A stretch of 64,000 nt of DNA. Origin: Allobosea sp. 67-29. GTDB taxonomy: Bacteria; Pseudomonadota; Alphaproteobacteria; Rhizobiales; Beijerinckiaceae. The stretch is from the NCBI RefSeq assembly GCF_001898115.1, contig NZ_MKSQ01000019.1:46697-110696 (forward strand). Direction: 5' to 3'. Position 1 is the first letter of the stretch. Every line of letters starts with the position of its first letter. The translations under genes were made by a program, and so were the position numbers. The notes beneath the pieces are model-generated. The model made no database searches, was not told the DNA's origin, and saw only the letters and a program-made list of their open reading frames with translations. This document shows positions 45,853 to 54,474 of the stretch, piece after piece.

Positions 45853-47241
45853 TCAGCCAACGGATTGGCTGGAGCGACCCGGCGGGCCGGCGACGACGAC
45901 CAGCGCGATGCTGGCGATCAGGGCCAGCGCGATCAGCACGAACATCGCCCAGACGCCGAGATGGTGCATCGACGCGACGAAGACGAGCGGAACGAAGATG
46001 GAGGTGAGGCGGCCGATTCCCCAGGCGAACGCCGTGCGCGAAGCCCGTGATCCGGTCGGCACGATCTCGGCCGCGTAGACACCGAGCACGCTCGCATAGA
46101 TCGCGCTGGCGAATGCGAAGGCGATGCCGAGGATCACGAGGCTGGCGAAGTTGCTGGCCGCCGCGAACAGAAGGCCGAGGCAGGCCATGACCGCGGCGGC
46201 GAGAACGAGACTGGCCCTGCGCGGGATGCGGTCGATCGCCGACGCCATCAGCAGGTTGCCGATCACCGGCCCGACCATGATGAGCCCGGCCGCCACCACC
46301 GAATCACCGATACTGAAGCGTTTGGCGACCATGACGGCGCCGCTCATCAGCGGGAAGCCGATCGTCGCCCAGGGGGACAGCAGATAGAGGCCGCAGAGCA
46401 GCGGCAGCGGAGAGTGCGCGCCGCGGCCCGGCTGCCGCTCTGGCGCGGCCGGCGGCCTGTCGTCGATGACCGCAGGCGCGGCGCGTTCCGCGGCCGGACC
46501 GCCGAAGCGGCGCAGCGCGGACTCCGCCTCCGCCAGCCGGCCGGCCGCAGCCAGCCAGCGCGGCGATTCCGGCAGCCAATGCAGCAGCGCGGCCGCGATC
46601 ACCGCAAGGACGCCGCCGCAGCCCAGCGCCCAGCGCCAGCCCGCGACCCCGAGCGTCTCCGGCGAGGCCGCGCGCATCAGGAAGATGATCGCGGGCGCGC
46701 CGAGAAAGGCGAGGCCGGCACAGAAGCAGACCATCCTGCCGCGGACACGCGGCGGCATGACGTCGGCCAGATAGGCGGCGATGAGCGGTGGGCACGCGCC
46801 GATGCCGAGGCCCGACAGGAAGCGGAAGCCGATCAGCGCCGGCGTGGTTGCGCTGAGCGCCGCTCCGAGGGAGCCGGCCGCCACCGCCGCAAGCGCAAGC
46901 TGCAGCGCCAGGCGGCGGCCGGTCCGGTCCCCGAGCGCGCCGAAGGCCGGGGCCCCGGCGGCCCCGCCGGCAAAGATCGCGGCGAGAAACAGCGAGAGTT
47001 CCGTCGGCGTCATAACGTGAGGCGGGGCCTGGAAGATCGCGCCCAGCGCATTGCCGAGCGCGACCTCGGCGATATCGGCAAACAGCGCCAGCGTGGTCAC
47101 CGCGAGGACCGCGAGGCGCATCCGGCAGAAGGGCAGGGCGTCGAGGCGCGCGCCGATATCTGTGCTTGCGCCGGACGGGACCGCTACGGCCGGGCCGTCC
47201 GCTCTTGCGAGGGTGGCTGTCAGTGCGAGGGGTTGTCCCAT
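45853..47241 (-). CDS. MFS transporter
   Basis: A 462-residue major facilitator with 12 predicted helices. The loop motif GALGDRTGRRLALQLALA lies after helix 2, FLSGLGIGACPPLIAAYLADVMPPRVRGRM spans helix 4, and LLHWLPESPRWLAAAGRLAEAESAL resembles the central PESPRWL signature of sugar/aromatic-acid transporters. The start at 47241 (MGQPLALTA) overlaps the upstream gene by 22 bases; the longer frame is antisense-like. The substrate is unknown; an aromatic or sugar acid would fit the motif set. Probably cotranscribed with the upstream regulator-like gene. Confidence 0.87.
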   Translation of the reverse strand: MGQPLALTATLARADGPAVAVPSGASTDIGARLDALPFCRMRLAVLAVTTLALFADIAEVALGNALGAIFQAPPHVMTPTELSLFLAAIFAGGAAGAPAFGALGDRTGRRLALQLALAAVAAGSLGAALSATTPALIGFRFLSGLGIGACPPLIAAYLADVMPPRVRGRMVCFCAGLAFLGAPAIIFLMRAASPETLGVAGWRWALGCGGVLAVIAAALLHWLPESPRWLAAAGRLAEAESALRRFGGPAAERAAPAVIDDRPPAAPERQPGRGAHSPLPLLCGLYLLSPWATIGFPLMSGAVMVAKRFSIGDSVVAAGLIMVGPVIGNLLMASAIDRIPRRASLVLAAAVMACLGLLFAAASNFASLVILGIAFAFASAIYASVLGVYAAEIVPTGSRASRTAFAWGIGRLTSIFVPLVFVASMHHLGVWAMFVLIALALIASIALVVVAGPPGRSSQSVG

Positions 47242-48155
47242 GCGCCTTCGATGCTCCGGCCGCGCCAATCCGCCGCGATCGCCGCCAGCTTCAGGCCATT
47301 GGTTGCGACTGCGAGGGCGGCGTCGATGATCGCGAGCTTCAACGCCTGCATCTGCGCATACTCCGCCCGGAACGCGCGCGATAGCCAGATCGGCGAGCGG
47401 CCGGGCCTGCCGCTCCAGCCGAGCGCGCCGGCGGCGGCCGCGGCCGCGAGCGTGCGGCCGGCATGGGTCCTGGAAAGGTTGAGCGGCCGTGCCAGTGCCG
47501 AGACCGAGGTGACATTGGTGAGAGCGCGCTCCTGGTGCCGGGAGGCGCCGGGGTCGAGCCCGACGATCAGGCGGTCCATCAGGCTGCCGCCGTCATCCAC
47601 CGAGGCGAAGACGCCATAGGCCGGCGGCGGCCTGCGGATCGCGGTGCAGCACATGAGCTCATCGGCGACCAGCGGCTGGATCGCTGTCAAGAGAACGCCG
47701 CCATGCTGCCGCAGCAGCGCCAGGCGGCCGCCGGGCTCGATCGAATCGAGCGCCGCCAGATGAAGCGCGAACCACTCTGTCAGGGCCGAGAGCGTCGCCG
47801 GAGCAGGCTCGACCAGTTCGCCGCGCTGGCCGTCGGCCTGGCAGGGCTGGGTGATCCCGTAATGCAAAGCCTCGGCGAAAAAGGACGCGCCCGTGTTGCG
47901 GCTGGCCAGGGCGAAGGGCTGCAGGTCATCGAGGAAGTCGCGGCGCGAGAGACCGGGCCGGCCCATCCGAACGCCGCGGAAGTGGCGCGCCAGGGCGACA
48001 TGGGACATCAGCCAGCGCTGCTGCGTGGCGAACAGCGAGGCCAGCCGCGGCACGTTTTCCTGCACTGCCGAGAAGCCGGCCGCCAGATGCCTGGCCACGA
48101 GGTCGAATTGCGGGCTCGCGATCAGCTCCGCAGCCCGGCTGTCCACCGCTTGCAT
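47220..48155 (-). CDS. regulator-like protein with C-terminal HTH
   Basis: A 311-residue protein I cannot place in a named family. A probable winged helix-turn-helix (TSVSALARPLNLSRTHAGRTLAAAAAAGALGW, about residues 220-250) sits in the C-terminal third. The N-terminal two thirds are helical, with FDLVARHLAAGFSAVQENVPRLASLFATQQRWLMSHVALARHF. This fits a DNA-binding regulator of the downstream MFS gene, with which it overlaps. I chose the ATG at 48155 (GGAGC five bases upstream) over 48218. Confidence 0.6.
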   Translation of the reverse strand: MQAVDSRAAELIASPQFDLVARHLAAGFSAVQENVPRLASLFATQQRWLMSHVALARHFRGVRMGRPGLSRRDFLDDLQPFALASRNTGASFFAEALHYGITQPCQADGQRGELVEPAPATLSALTEWFALHLAALDSIEPGGRLALLRQHGGVLLTAIQPLVADELMCCTAIRRPPPAYGVFASVDDGGSLMDRLIVGLDPGASRHQERALTNVTSVSALARPLNLSRTHAGRTLAAAAAAGALGWSGRPGRSPIWLSRAFRAEYAQMQALKLAIIDAALAVATNGLKLAAIAADWRGRSIEGAWDNPSH

Positions 48156-48209
48156 GCTCCGCCCTCGGCCGCCCACTGCAGTCCTGCAGCTCGGCGGCAT
48201 CAAAAGCAG

Positions 48210-48229
48210 ATTGCACATTAAAGTGCAAT
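48210..48229. promoter_or_regulatory. 20-bp palindrome, candidate TetR operator
   Basis: ATTGCAC-N6-GTGCAAT, perfect 7-bp arms in an AT-rich island, 55 bases upstream of the regulator-like gene and MFS unit. It follows the 3' end of the TetR gene and is the natural target for that repressor. Confidence 0.55.
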
Positions 48230-48331
48230 TTGTGAATCTCTGGCATCACACGGGTCGGCCTTGGCCGGGCCTGGCGTGGCGCCATCCGCCAGAAAGCGCC
48301 CGTCTGCCGAAGCCTGGCCAATGATCCGCGT

Positions 48332-48922
48332 TCAGGCGGACATCGCGGTCCCGTGGATGATGGCCCCGACCATGGCGCGATAGCGCAGCTTGAGCGTCTC
48401 CGGATCGGTCGGCGGGAGGCTCTGGTTGGTGCCGCGCGCGCCGTCGGCAAGCAACTGGGCGAGCGCATCGGCCTTGATGCCCGGTCTGAGCCGGATCAGC
48501 CCTCGCCCCTGCATGTCCTCGATGAGGGCGGCAAGTTCGGCCTGGAACGCTATCGCCGAGGCGATCATCAGGTCGCGGCAGCGGCGGAACGCCTGGTCGT
48601 TGATCTCGATCGCATGCGGCGACCTTGCCAGCCGCCGCCGGTTTTCGCCGTAGCGGATGTCGAGCACGGTCGCGAAGATCTCGACCGGGTCCAGACCCTG
48701 GGCCAGGCCGTCGCGACCCGCGGCCATCCCGGCTGCGACGGCGCGCGCGTTGGCCGTCTCGATCAGGAACCGGAAGGCTTCTTCCTTGGAACGGAAGTAG
48801 TTGTAGACGGTGCGACGCGTGACATCGATCGCATCGGCGAGCGCGGTCATGGTCAGATACTGGTATCCGTGGTCGAGGAACGCACGCTCCACTCCCGATG
48901 CCAATTCGACCTGCGTAACCAT
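48332..48922 (-). CDS. TetR-family transcriptional regulator
   Basis: A 196-residue regulator. The N-terminal TetR DNA-binding domain is LASGVERAFLDHGYQYLTMTALADAIDVTRRTVYNYFRSKEEAFRFLI (about residues 7-55), followed by a helical ligand-binding domain. The ATG at 48922 has a GGAAGG site seven bases upstream; the longer ORF adds unrelated residues. It probably controls the adjacent regulator/MFS unit through the palindrome at 48210-48229, since it lies directly upstream in the same direction. Confidence 0.9.
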   Translation of the reverse strand: MVTQVELASGVERAFLDHGYQYLTMTALADAIDVTRRTVYNYFRSKEEAFRFLIETANARAVAAGMAAGRDGLAQGLDPVEIFATVLDIRYGENRRRLARSPHAIEINDQAFRRCRDLMIASAIAFQAELAALIEDMQGRGLIRLRPGIKADALAQLLADGARGTNQSLPPTDPETLKLRYRAMVGAIIHGTAMSA

Positions 48923-49275
48923 CTCACCTTCCAAGCTCCGGCGGGTGCCGGCTGGCGGCACCCGCGACGACCAGCCGTTCTGCCTCGCGCCGCCCGAGCA
49001 GCGCAATCCGTCATTTCAACGCCGGCGCCATTCCGGCCATCGGCCGGCGAAAAGGCGAGGATGAGCCATGCAGGGCGCGGCGGAAAGCCTCTGTCGTCCG
49101 CGCAGCCGCAGAACCGCGGTTCAAATCGAATCGCGACCCCGTCCACGCTGACCTGCCGGACTGACTATTTTTGATTTGGCGGGTCAACAGAGGCTGCACG
49201 TATTGACCGCGTTGCCCGCTGTGTCGAAGCGTCGAGCCTGCCGCCCGGAAGGCGGCATGACTCAGGGAACCCATC
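48923..49275. other. 353-bp non-coding stretch
   Basis: No supported gene; the ORFs seen are GC shadows. It holds the promoter region of the TetR gene on one side and, near 49201, a TTGACC element that may belong to the promoter of the rightward small secreted protein. Confidence 0.4.
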
Positions 49276-49542
49276 ATGAGACACACGCTTTTCGCGCTGG
49301 CCATCGCCGGCAGCGCCTGCATTGCCTCGTCCGTCTTCGCCCAGACGGCGGATGACCGCAAATGGATCAACCAGTGCCTCAGCGACAACCAGGACGCCAA
49401 GGTCGCCGCCTCCGTGGTATCGGCCTATTGCACCTGCATGAACAACAAGATGAGCGACAACGAGACCCGCTCGATCACGCAGTGGGAAAAGGCCAATCCG
49501 GGGGCGCGCAGGGCCTGCGAGCGGGAATCGGGCTGGAACTGA
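49276..49542 (+). CDS. small secreted cysteine-containing protein, 88 aa
   Basis: A signal peptide (MRHTLFALAIAGSACIASSVFAQ) precedes a ~65-residue mature domain, TADDRKWINQCLSDNQDAKVAASVVSAYCTCMNNKMSDNETRSITQWEKANPGARRACERESGWN. Four cysteines (NQC, YCTC, RAC) are likely to form disulfides. Similar small periplasmic proteins occur in Hyphomicrobiales, but their role is unknown. AGGGA lies eight bases upstream of the ATG. It stands alone between the TetR and aldolase genes. Confidence 0.75.
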   Translation: MRHTLFALAIAGSACIASSVFAQTADDRKWINQCLSDNQDAKVAASVVSAYCTCMNNKMSDNETRSITQWEKANPGARRACERESGWN

Positions 49543-49618
49543 GCGAAGCGGGCGCCAGCCGCGCGGCCGTCGTCGGCCGCGCCGTCTCCGGTTTCCGGGA
49601 GGCCGGCGCGGCTGGAGC

Positions 49619-50383
49619 TCAGCCCTTCATGGTGGCGAGCAGGCTGTCGGCACCGCGCGCCAGAATGACCGCATCCGACCCGCAGGCGACGAAGGCAAAG
49701 CCCTCAGCCAGCAGGTTCCTGGCGAGGCGCGGATCGAAGACCAGCGTGCCGACGGGGATGCCGGCCTCCATCAGCTTGCGGGCCGCGGGACGGATGACGT
49801 CCCAGACCGCAGGGTCGTTCGGCTTGCCCAGCATGCCCATATCCGCGGCGATGTCGGAGGGGCCGAAGAAGACGCCGTCGACGCCGTCGACCCGTCCGAT
49901 CTCGAGCGCCTGCTCGATCGCCGTCAGCGTCTCGACCTGGACGAGGACGGCGGTCTCCTCCTCGATGCGGCTGAAATAATCGGTCATGCGGGCAAAGCCG
50001 TTGGCGCGGTTGCAGCCGCTGACGCCGCGGACGCCGCGCGGCGGATAGCGCGTCGCGGCGACCGCCTGCGCTGCCTCCTCCGGTGTCTGCACCATCGGGA
50101 AGAGCAGGCCGGGCGCGCCGATGTCGAGCAGGCGCTTGACGAGCACGGTGTCGTTCCAGTCGGGCCGCACGATCGGTGTCCCCGGATGGGCCGCGAGCAC
50201 CTGCAGCTGCATCATCACCGAGCTCAGGTCGTTGGGCGAGTGCTCGGTGTCGATCAGCAGCCAGTCGAAGCCGGCTCCGGCGACGGCCTCCGTCGCATAA
50301 CCGCTGGCGAGGCTCAGCCACAGGCCGATCTGCTGCCGGCCGGCGCGGATCGAGGCCAGGAACTTGTTCGAGGGCAGATTCAT
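49619..50383 (-). CDS. HpcH/HpaI-family class II aldolase
   Basis: A 254-residue metal-dependent aldolase: GFDWLLIDTEHSPNDLSSVMMQLQ, IVRPDWNDTVLVKRLLDIGAPGLLFPMVQTPEEA, then QVETLTAIEQALEIGRVDGVDGVFFGPSDIAADMG with the metal-binding Glu and Asp. Members include 4-hydroxy-2-oxoheptanedioate and 2-keto-3-deoxy sugar acid aldolases, which release pyruvate. It follows hyuB by 127 bases in the same direction, suggesting it processes a keto acid from the hydantoin route; that is inference. The longer ORF start at 50647 is rejected. Confidence 0.88.
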   Translation of the reverse strand: MNLPSNKFLASIRAGRQQIGLWLSLASGYATEAVAGAGFDWLLIDTEHSPNDLSSVMMQLQVLAAHPGTPIVRPDWNDTVLVKRLLDIGAPGLLFPMVQTPEEAAQAVAATRYPPRGVRGVSGCNRANGFARMTDYFSRIEEETAVLVQVETLTAIEQALEIGRVDGVDGVFFGPSDIAADMGMLGKPNDPAVWDVIRPAARKLMEAGIPVGTLVFDPRLARNLLAEGFAFVACGSDAVILARGADSLLATMKG

Positions 50384-50510
50384 CGCTCGGCTTCCAACGA
50401 AAACGGGGTTGAGACGGCTCGGCTCGGCGACCGTCGAGGGCCCGGAATCATTCCACGATTCCCGAAGGGGTGGAACTCCGGGCCCTTTCGGCTTCCGGTC
50501 CGGAGCGAGG

Positions 50511-52220
50511 CTAGCGGGGCAGCTCGCCGCGGCGGGAGGCTGCAAGCACATCGGCGACCTTGCCCTCGCTGAGGCCGTACTCGGCGCGGGCGGCCTCGGC
50601 CGAGATGTAACCCAGCGCCAGATCGCGCTCGACGCTGCCCTGTTCACGCTCGCCCGGCGCGCCGTAGCCGGCGCCGCCCGGGAAGGCCATCACCACCTTG
50701 CGGCCATGCGGCACGAACTGCTTGCCCTTGCCCTTCATCGCCGTGCCGTCGTCGAGCGCGATCGTCGTCGGCGCGCCGCCGCCACCGCCGCGTCGGCCGC
50801 GGGCGGGATGATGAACGCGGTCGAACATCGCCTGGATGTCGAACTCGTAGCCCTCCCAGGCGCCGACCTCCATATGCTGGCCGAGGCCGCCGCGATGCTG
50901 GCCGGCGCCGCCGGAATCGGGGCGAAGCTCCTTGCGCCAGACGATCACCGGGCCGACCTGCTCGGTCGCCTCGACCGGCATCGTCATCACGCCCGAAGGG
51001 AAGGCGGTGGCGTTCATGCCGTCGAGCGCCGGCCTGGCGCCCGAGCCGCCGGAGTTGAAGGTCAGCACTTCGGCGCGCACGGGATCGGCCGGCCAGGGGC
51101 CGTCGCTGCGCGGACGGAGCGAAACCTGGAAGTTGCAGAGGCTGCCGGCACCCTCGGCCGGGACCAGGCCCGGCAGCAGCTTGTCGAGCGCGTCGTAGAT
51201 CGTGTCCGGCACCATATGGCCGATGATGTGACGCAGCGCGACCGGCGCCGGCCAGACGGCGTTGACGATGGTGTGCTCCGGCGCGGTGATGCGGAAGGGC
51301 TCCAGCGAGGCCGCGTTGTTCGGGATTTCCGGCGCGATCGCGCATTTCAGCGCATAGCAGGTATAGGCCTTCGTATAGACCAGCGGCACGTTGATGCCGT
51401 TCTTGTCGACGCCCGAGGTGCCGGCCCAGTCGCAGAGCACGCCGTCCGGCTCGATCGAGATCTTCACCTTGAGGTCGATCGGCCGGCTGTAGCCGTCGAT
51501 CCGCATATGGCCTTCCGCCTCGCCGCGGGGCAGGGCGGCGATCTTGTCGAGCGTCGCCTGGCGGGAATTGGTCAGGATGAAGTCTGAGATGCCGGCGAGG
51601 TCGGCGAGCCTGAACTCGACCATCATCTCGACCAGGCGGCGATGGCCGATCTCGTTGCAGGTCGCGAGCGCATAGACGTCGCCGACGAGCTGGTCGGGCT
51701 CGCGGACATTGCCGCGGATGATCGTGACCAGCGTCTCGTTGACCGTGCCGCGATCGACGAACTTCATGATCGGGATATGCAGGCCTTCCTCATAGACCGA
51801 GTTGGCGTCGGCGCCGAAGCCGCGCCCGCCGATATCGACGATATGGGCCGTGCAGGCGAAGAAGCCGACATGGCGGCCTTTGTGGAAGGAGGGGCTGACG
51901 ACGGTGATGTCGTGCAGGTGGCCGGTGCCTTCCCAGGGATTGTTGGTGATGTAGACATCGCCCTCGGCGATGTTCTCGCGCCCGATCCGGCGGATGAAAT
52001 GGGCGACGGCATCGGCCATGGCGTTGACGTGGCCGGGCGTGCCGGTCACCGCCTGCGCCAGCATCTCGCCTTTCTCGTTGTAGACGCCGGCCGAGAGGTC
52101 GCCGGCCTCGCGCACGGAGGTCGAGAAGGAGGTGCGGATCAGCGCCTGCGCCTGTTCCTCGACGACCGAGATCAGGCGGTTCCACATGACCTGATAGGCG
52201 ACCTTGGAGATCTCAGACAT
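50511..52220 (-). CDS. hyuB: hydantoinase B/oxoprolinase family protein
   Basis: A 569-residue HyuB-type subunit: VMWNRLISVVEEQAQALIRTSFSTSVREAGDLSAGVYNEKGEMLAQA, GDVYITNNPWEGTGHLHDITVVSP and the C-terminal GGAGYGAPGEREQGSVERDLALGYISAEAARAEYGL. With HyuA it forms an ATP-dependent hydantoinase or oxoprolinase (also seen in acetone carboxylase-like complexes) that opens cyclic amides. The ATG overlaps the hyuA stop by eight bases, the usual HyuA-HyuB arrangement. The physiological substrate is not determined by sequence. Confidence 0.9.
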   Translation of the reverse strand: MSEISKVAYQVMWNRLISVVEEQAQALIRTSFSTSVREAGDLSAGVYNEKGEMLAQAVTGTPGHVNAMADAVAHFIRRIGRENIAEGDVYITNNPWEGTGHLHDITVVSPSFHKGRHVGFFACTAHIVDIGGRGFGADANSVYEEGLHIPIMKFVDRGTVNETLVTIIRGNVREPDQLVGDVYALATCNEIGHRRLVEMMVEFRLADLAGISDFILTNSRQATLDKIAALPRGEAEGHMRIDGYSRPIDLKVKISIEPDGVLCDWAGTSGVDKNGINVPLVYTKAYTCYALKCAIAPEIPNNAASLEPFRITAPEHTIVNAVWPAPVALRHIIGHMVPDTIYDALDKLLPGLVPAEGAGSLCNFQVSLRPRSDGPWPADPVRAEVLTFNSGGSGARPALDGMNATAFPSGVMTMPVEATEQVGPVIVWRKELRPDSGGAGQHRGGLGQHMEVGAWEGYEFDIQAMFDRVHHPARGRRGGGGGAPTTIALDDGTAMKGKGKQFVPHGRKVVMAFPGGAGYGAPGEREQGSVERDLALGYISAEAARAEYGLSEGKVADVLAASRRGELPR

Positions 52221-54339
52221 GGGCGGGCTCCTTCGGCGCGGCGACGGCAGCGGCGGGTGCGGCTTCAGTGAGGCGGATATCGATGCAGCCGTCGTTCAGC
52301 GTGACGGCAAAGCGGCTCGAGGGAACGATGACGGTGGTCTCGTCCTCGGTGACGATGCCGGGGCCGGCGATCCGGCCGCCGGCGGGCAAGTTCGCGCGGT
52401 GATGGGCTTCGGCTTCGACACGGCGGCCGAGCCCCGCATCGAAGACGGAACGGCGGCCTTCAGCGGGGGCGTCGCGCATCTGCGAGACCGGGGCGACCGG
52501 GGCTACCGCCTCCTGCGGCGTATGGGCGTTCACCGACCAGACCGTGATCTCGGCGGCGAGCCCCTTCACGGTGCGTCCGAAGAGATTGGCGTATTCGTGC
52601 TCGAAGCGCTTCAGAATGACCGCGGGATCGGCGGCGCGGGCCTCGTCAGGCGTCAGCGTCACCGGGATCTCCCAGCCCTGGCCGGCATAGCGCATATAGA
52701 TCTTGTACTCGGCCTCGATCGCGCCGGACCAGCCGCAGGAGCGCACCACCCGCGTCGCTTCCTCCTCCATCTCGCCGAAGAGCTTTGTGACGCGCGCCGT
52801 GTCGAACTGGGCGAGCCGCATGAACAGCGTGCGGTTGGCCTCGAAGCTGAACGGTGCCCGCAGGAAGCCGATGGCCGAGCCGACGCCGGCACCGGGCGGC
52901 ACGAGGCAGCGGGCGATGCCGAGCTTTTCGCAGAGGCGGCCGGCATGGAGAGGTGCGGCGCCGCCGAAGGCGATCATCGTGTATTCCGACAGGTCCTCGC
53001 CGTTCTCGACGGCATGGACGCGGGCGGCGTTGGCCATGTTCTCGTCGACCACCTCGGCCACACCCCAGGCGCTTTCCTCGGCCGCCATGCCGAGCCTGCC
53101 GCCGATCTCGGCTTCCAGCGCCGCGGCCGACTGGTCGGCAAAGAGCGGGATCGTGCCGGCCGCGAAATTGTCCGGGTCGATCTTGCCGAGGATGACGTCG
53201 GCATCGGTCACGGCCGGGCGCTTGCCGCCGCGGCCGTAGCAGGCCGGGCCGGGCTCGGAGCCCGCGCTTTCCGGCCCGACGCGGATCTGGTTCATCGAGT
53301 CGACACGAGCGAGGCTGCCGCCGCCGGCGCCGATCTCCACCATGTCGATCACCGGGATCGAAATCGGCATGCCGGAGCCCTTCTTGAAGCGATAGGTCCG
53401 GGCGACTTCAAAGACGCGCGCCGTCTTCGGCGTGTAGTTCTTGATCAGGCAGATCTTGGCAGTGGTGCCGCCCATGTCGAAGGAGAGCACCTTCTTCAGG
53501 CCATGCCGCGCAGCAATGTCGGCGGCAAAGACCGCGCCGCCGGCCGGGCCGGATTCGACGAGGCGTACCGGGAATTCCGAGGCGCTTTCCAGCGAGATGA
53601 TGCCGCCGCCGGAATGCATCAGGAAGATCGGGCAGGAGGCGCCCTCGGCTGCCAGCCGCCCCTTCAGCCGGACGAGATAGCTCTTCATCAGCGGCTTGAT
53701 ATAGGCGTTGGCGATCGTCGTGTTGAAGCGCTCGTATTCCCGCATCTGCGGCGAGACTTCCGAGGAGAGCGAGACCATCGCACCCGGCAGGCGCTCGGCC
53801 AGAACCTCCTGGATCAGGCGCTCATGGGCGTCGTTGACATAGGAATGCAGTAGCCCGACCGCGACGCTCTCGTAGCCGGCTTCGCGCAGTTCATCGACCA
53901 GTGCTTCGACGGCCGCGCGATCAAGCGGGGCCAGGACCTTGCCGCGGGCATCCATGCGCTCCTTGACGGTGTAGCGCCGGTTGCGCGGCAGCAGCGGCGC
54001 CGGCAGCGTCAGGTTGAGGTCGTACTGCTCGAAGCGGCTTTCCGTGCGCATCTCGATGACGTCGCGAAAACCTTCGGTGGTGATGAGCGCGGTCTTGGCG
54101 CCGCGCCGCTCGATCAGCGCATTGGTCGCCAGCGTCGTGCCGTGGATGATCTGGCCGATGGCGGAGGCCGCGATGCCGGCCTTCTCGCAGACACGGTGCA
54201 TGCCTTCGATGATCGCATCCTCCGGCGCGGCATAGGTGGTCAGGACCTTGGTCGAGAACCGCTCTCCGTCCTGCTCCAGCACGACGTCGGTGAAGGTTCC
54301 CCCGATATCGACGCCCAGGCGGGCCCCGAGAATGGACAT
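52213..54339 (-). CDS. hyuA: hydantoinase/oxoprolinase family protein (HyuA)
   Basis: A 708-residue ATP-binding subunit: LGARLGVDIGGTFTDVVLEQ is the ASKHA phosphate motif, with IIHGTTLATNALIERRGAKTALITTEGFRDV and MREYERFNTTIANAYIKPLM. It also has VLSFDMGGTTAKICLI and YTMIAFGGAAPLHAGRLCEKLG. It works with HyuB to hydrolyse a cyclic amide at the cost of ATP. It heads the leftward operon, 82 bases downstream of a LysR-type CGATA-N9-TATCG box. Confidence 0.9.
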   Translation of the reverse strand: MSILGARLGVDIGGTFTDVVLEQDGERFSTKVLTTYAAPEDAIIEGMHRVCEKAGIAASAIGQIIHGTTLATNALIERRGAKTALITTEGFRDVIEMRTESRFEQYDLNLTLPAPLLPRNRRYTVKERMDARGKVLAPLDRAAVEALVDELREAGYESVAVGLLHSYVNDAHERLIQEVLAERLPGAMVSLSSEVSPQMREYERFNTTIANAYIKPLMKSYLVRLKGRLAAEGASCPIFLMHSGGGIISLESASEFPVRLVESGPAGGAVFAADIAARHGLKKVLSFDMGGTTAKICLIKNYTPKTARVFEVARTYRFKKGSGMPISIPVIDMVEIGAGGGSLARVDSMNQIRVGPESAGSEPGPACYGRGGKRPAVTDADVILGKIDPDNFAAGTIPLFADQSAAALEAEIGGRLGMAAEESAWGVAEVVDENMANAARVHAVENGEDLSEYTMIAFGGAAPLHAGRLCEKLGIARCLVPPGAGVGSAIGFLRAPFSFEANRTLFMRLAQFDTARVTKLFGEMEEEATRVVRSCGWSGAIEAEYKIYMRYAGQGWEIPVTLTPDEARAADPAVILKRFEHEYANLFGRTVKGLAAEITVWSVNAHTPQEAVAPVAPVSQMRDAPAEGRRSVFDAGLGRRVEAEAHHRANLPAGGRIAGPGIVTEDETTVIVPSSRFAVTLNDGCIDIRLTEAAPAAAVAAPKEPAHV

Positions 54340-54420
54340 GGCTTACGCGCCTCCGTTGTCTGAGAGGCGGAAGATGGAGCGGGCCGCCGATGTCGTCGAA
54401 TTATTATTTTCAATGCTATT

Positions 54421-54439
54421 CGATAGGAGATCTTTATCG
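54421..54439. promoter_or_regulatory. LysR-type box upstream of hyuA
   Basis: CGATA-N9-TATCG, a 19-bp inverted repeat containing the T-N11-A core of LysR target sites. A second IR, TCGAAT-N16-ATTCGA (54396-54423), overlaps it. The same CGATA-N9-TATCG box occurs at 55415-55433 on the other side of the LysR gene. Confidence 0.6.
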
Positions 54440-54474
54440 GAGGCTTTTCCGGCAAGGTCCGCCGTGGTGCCTGT

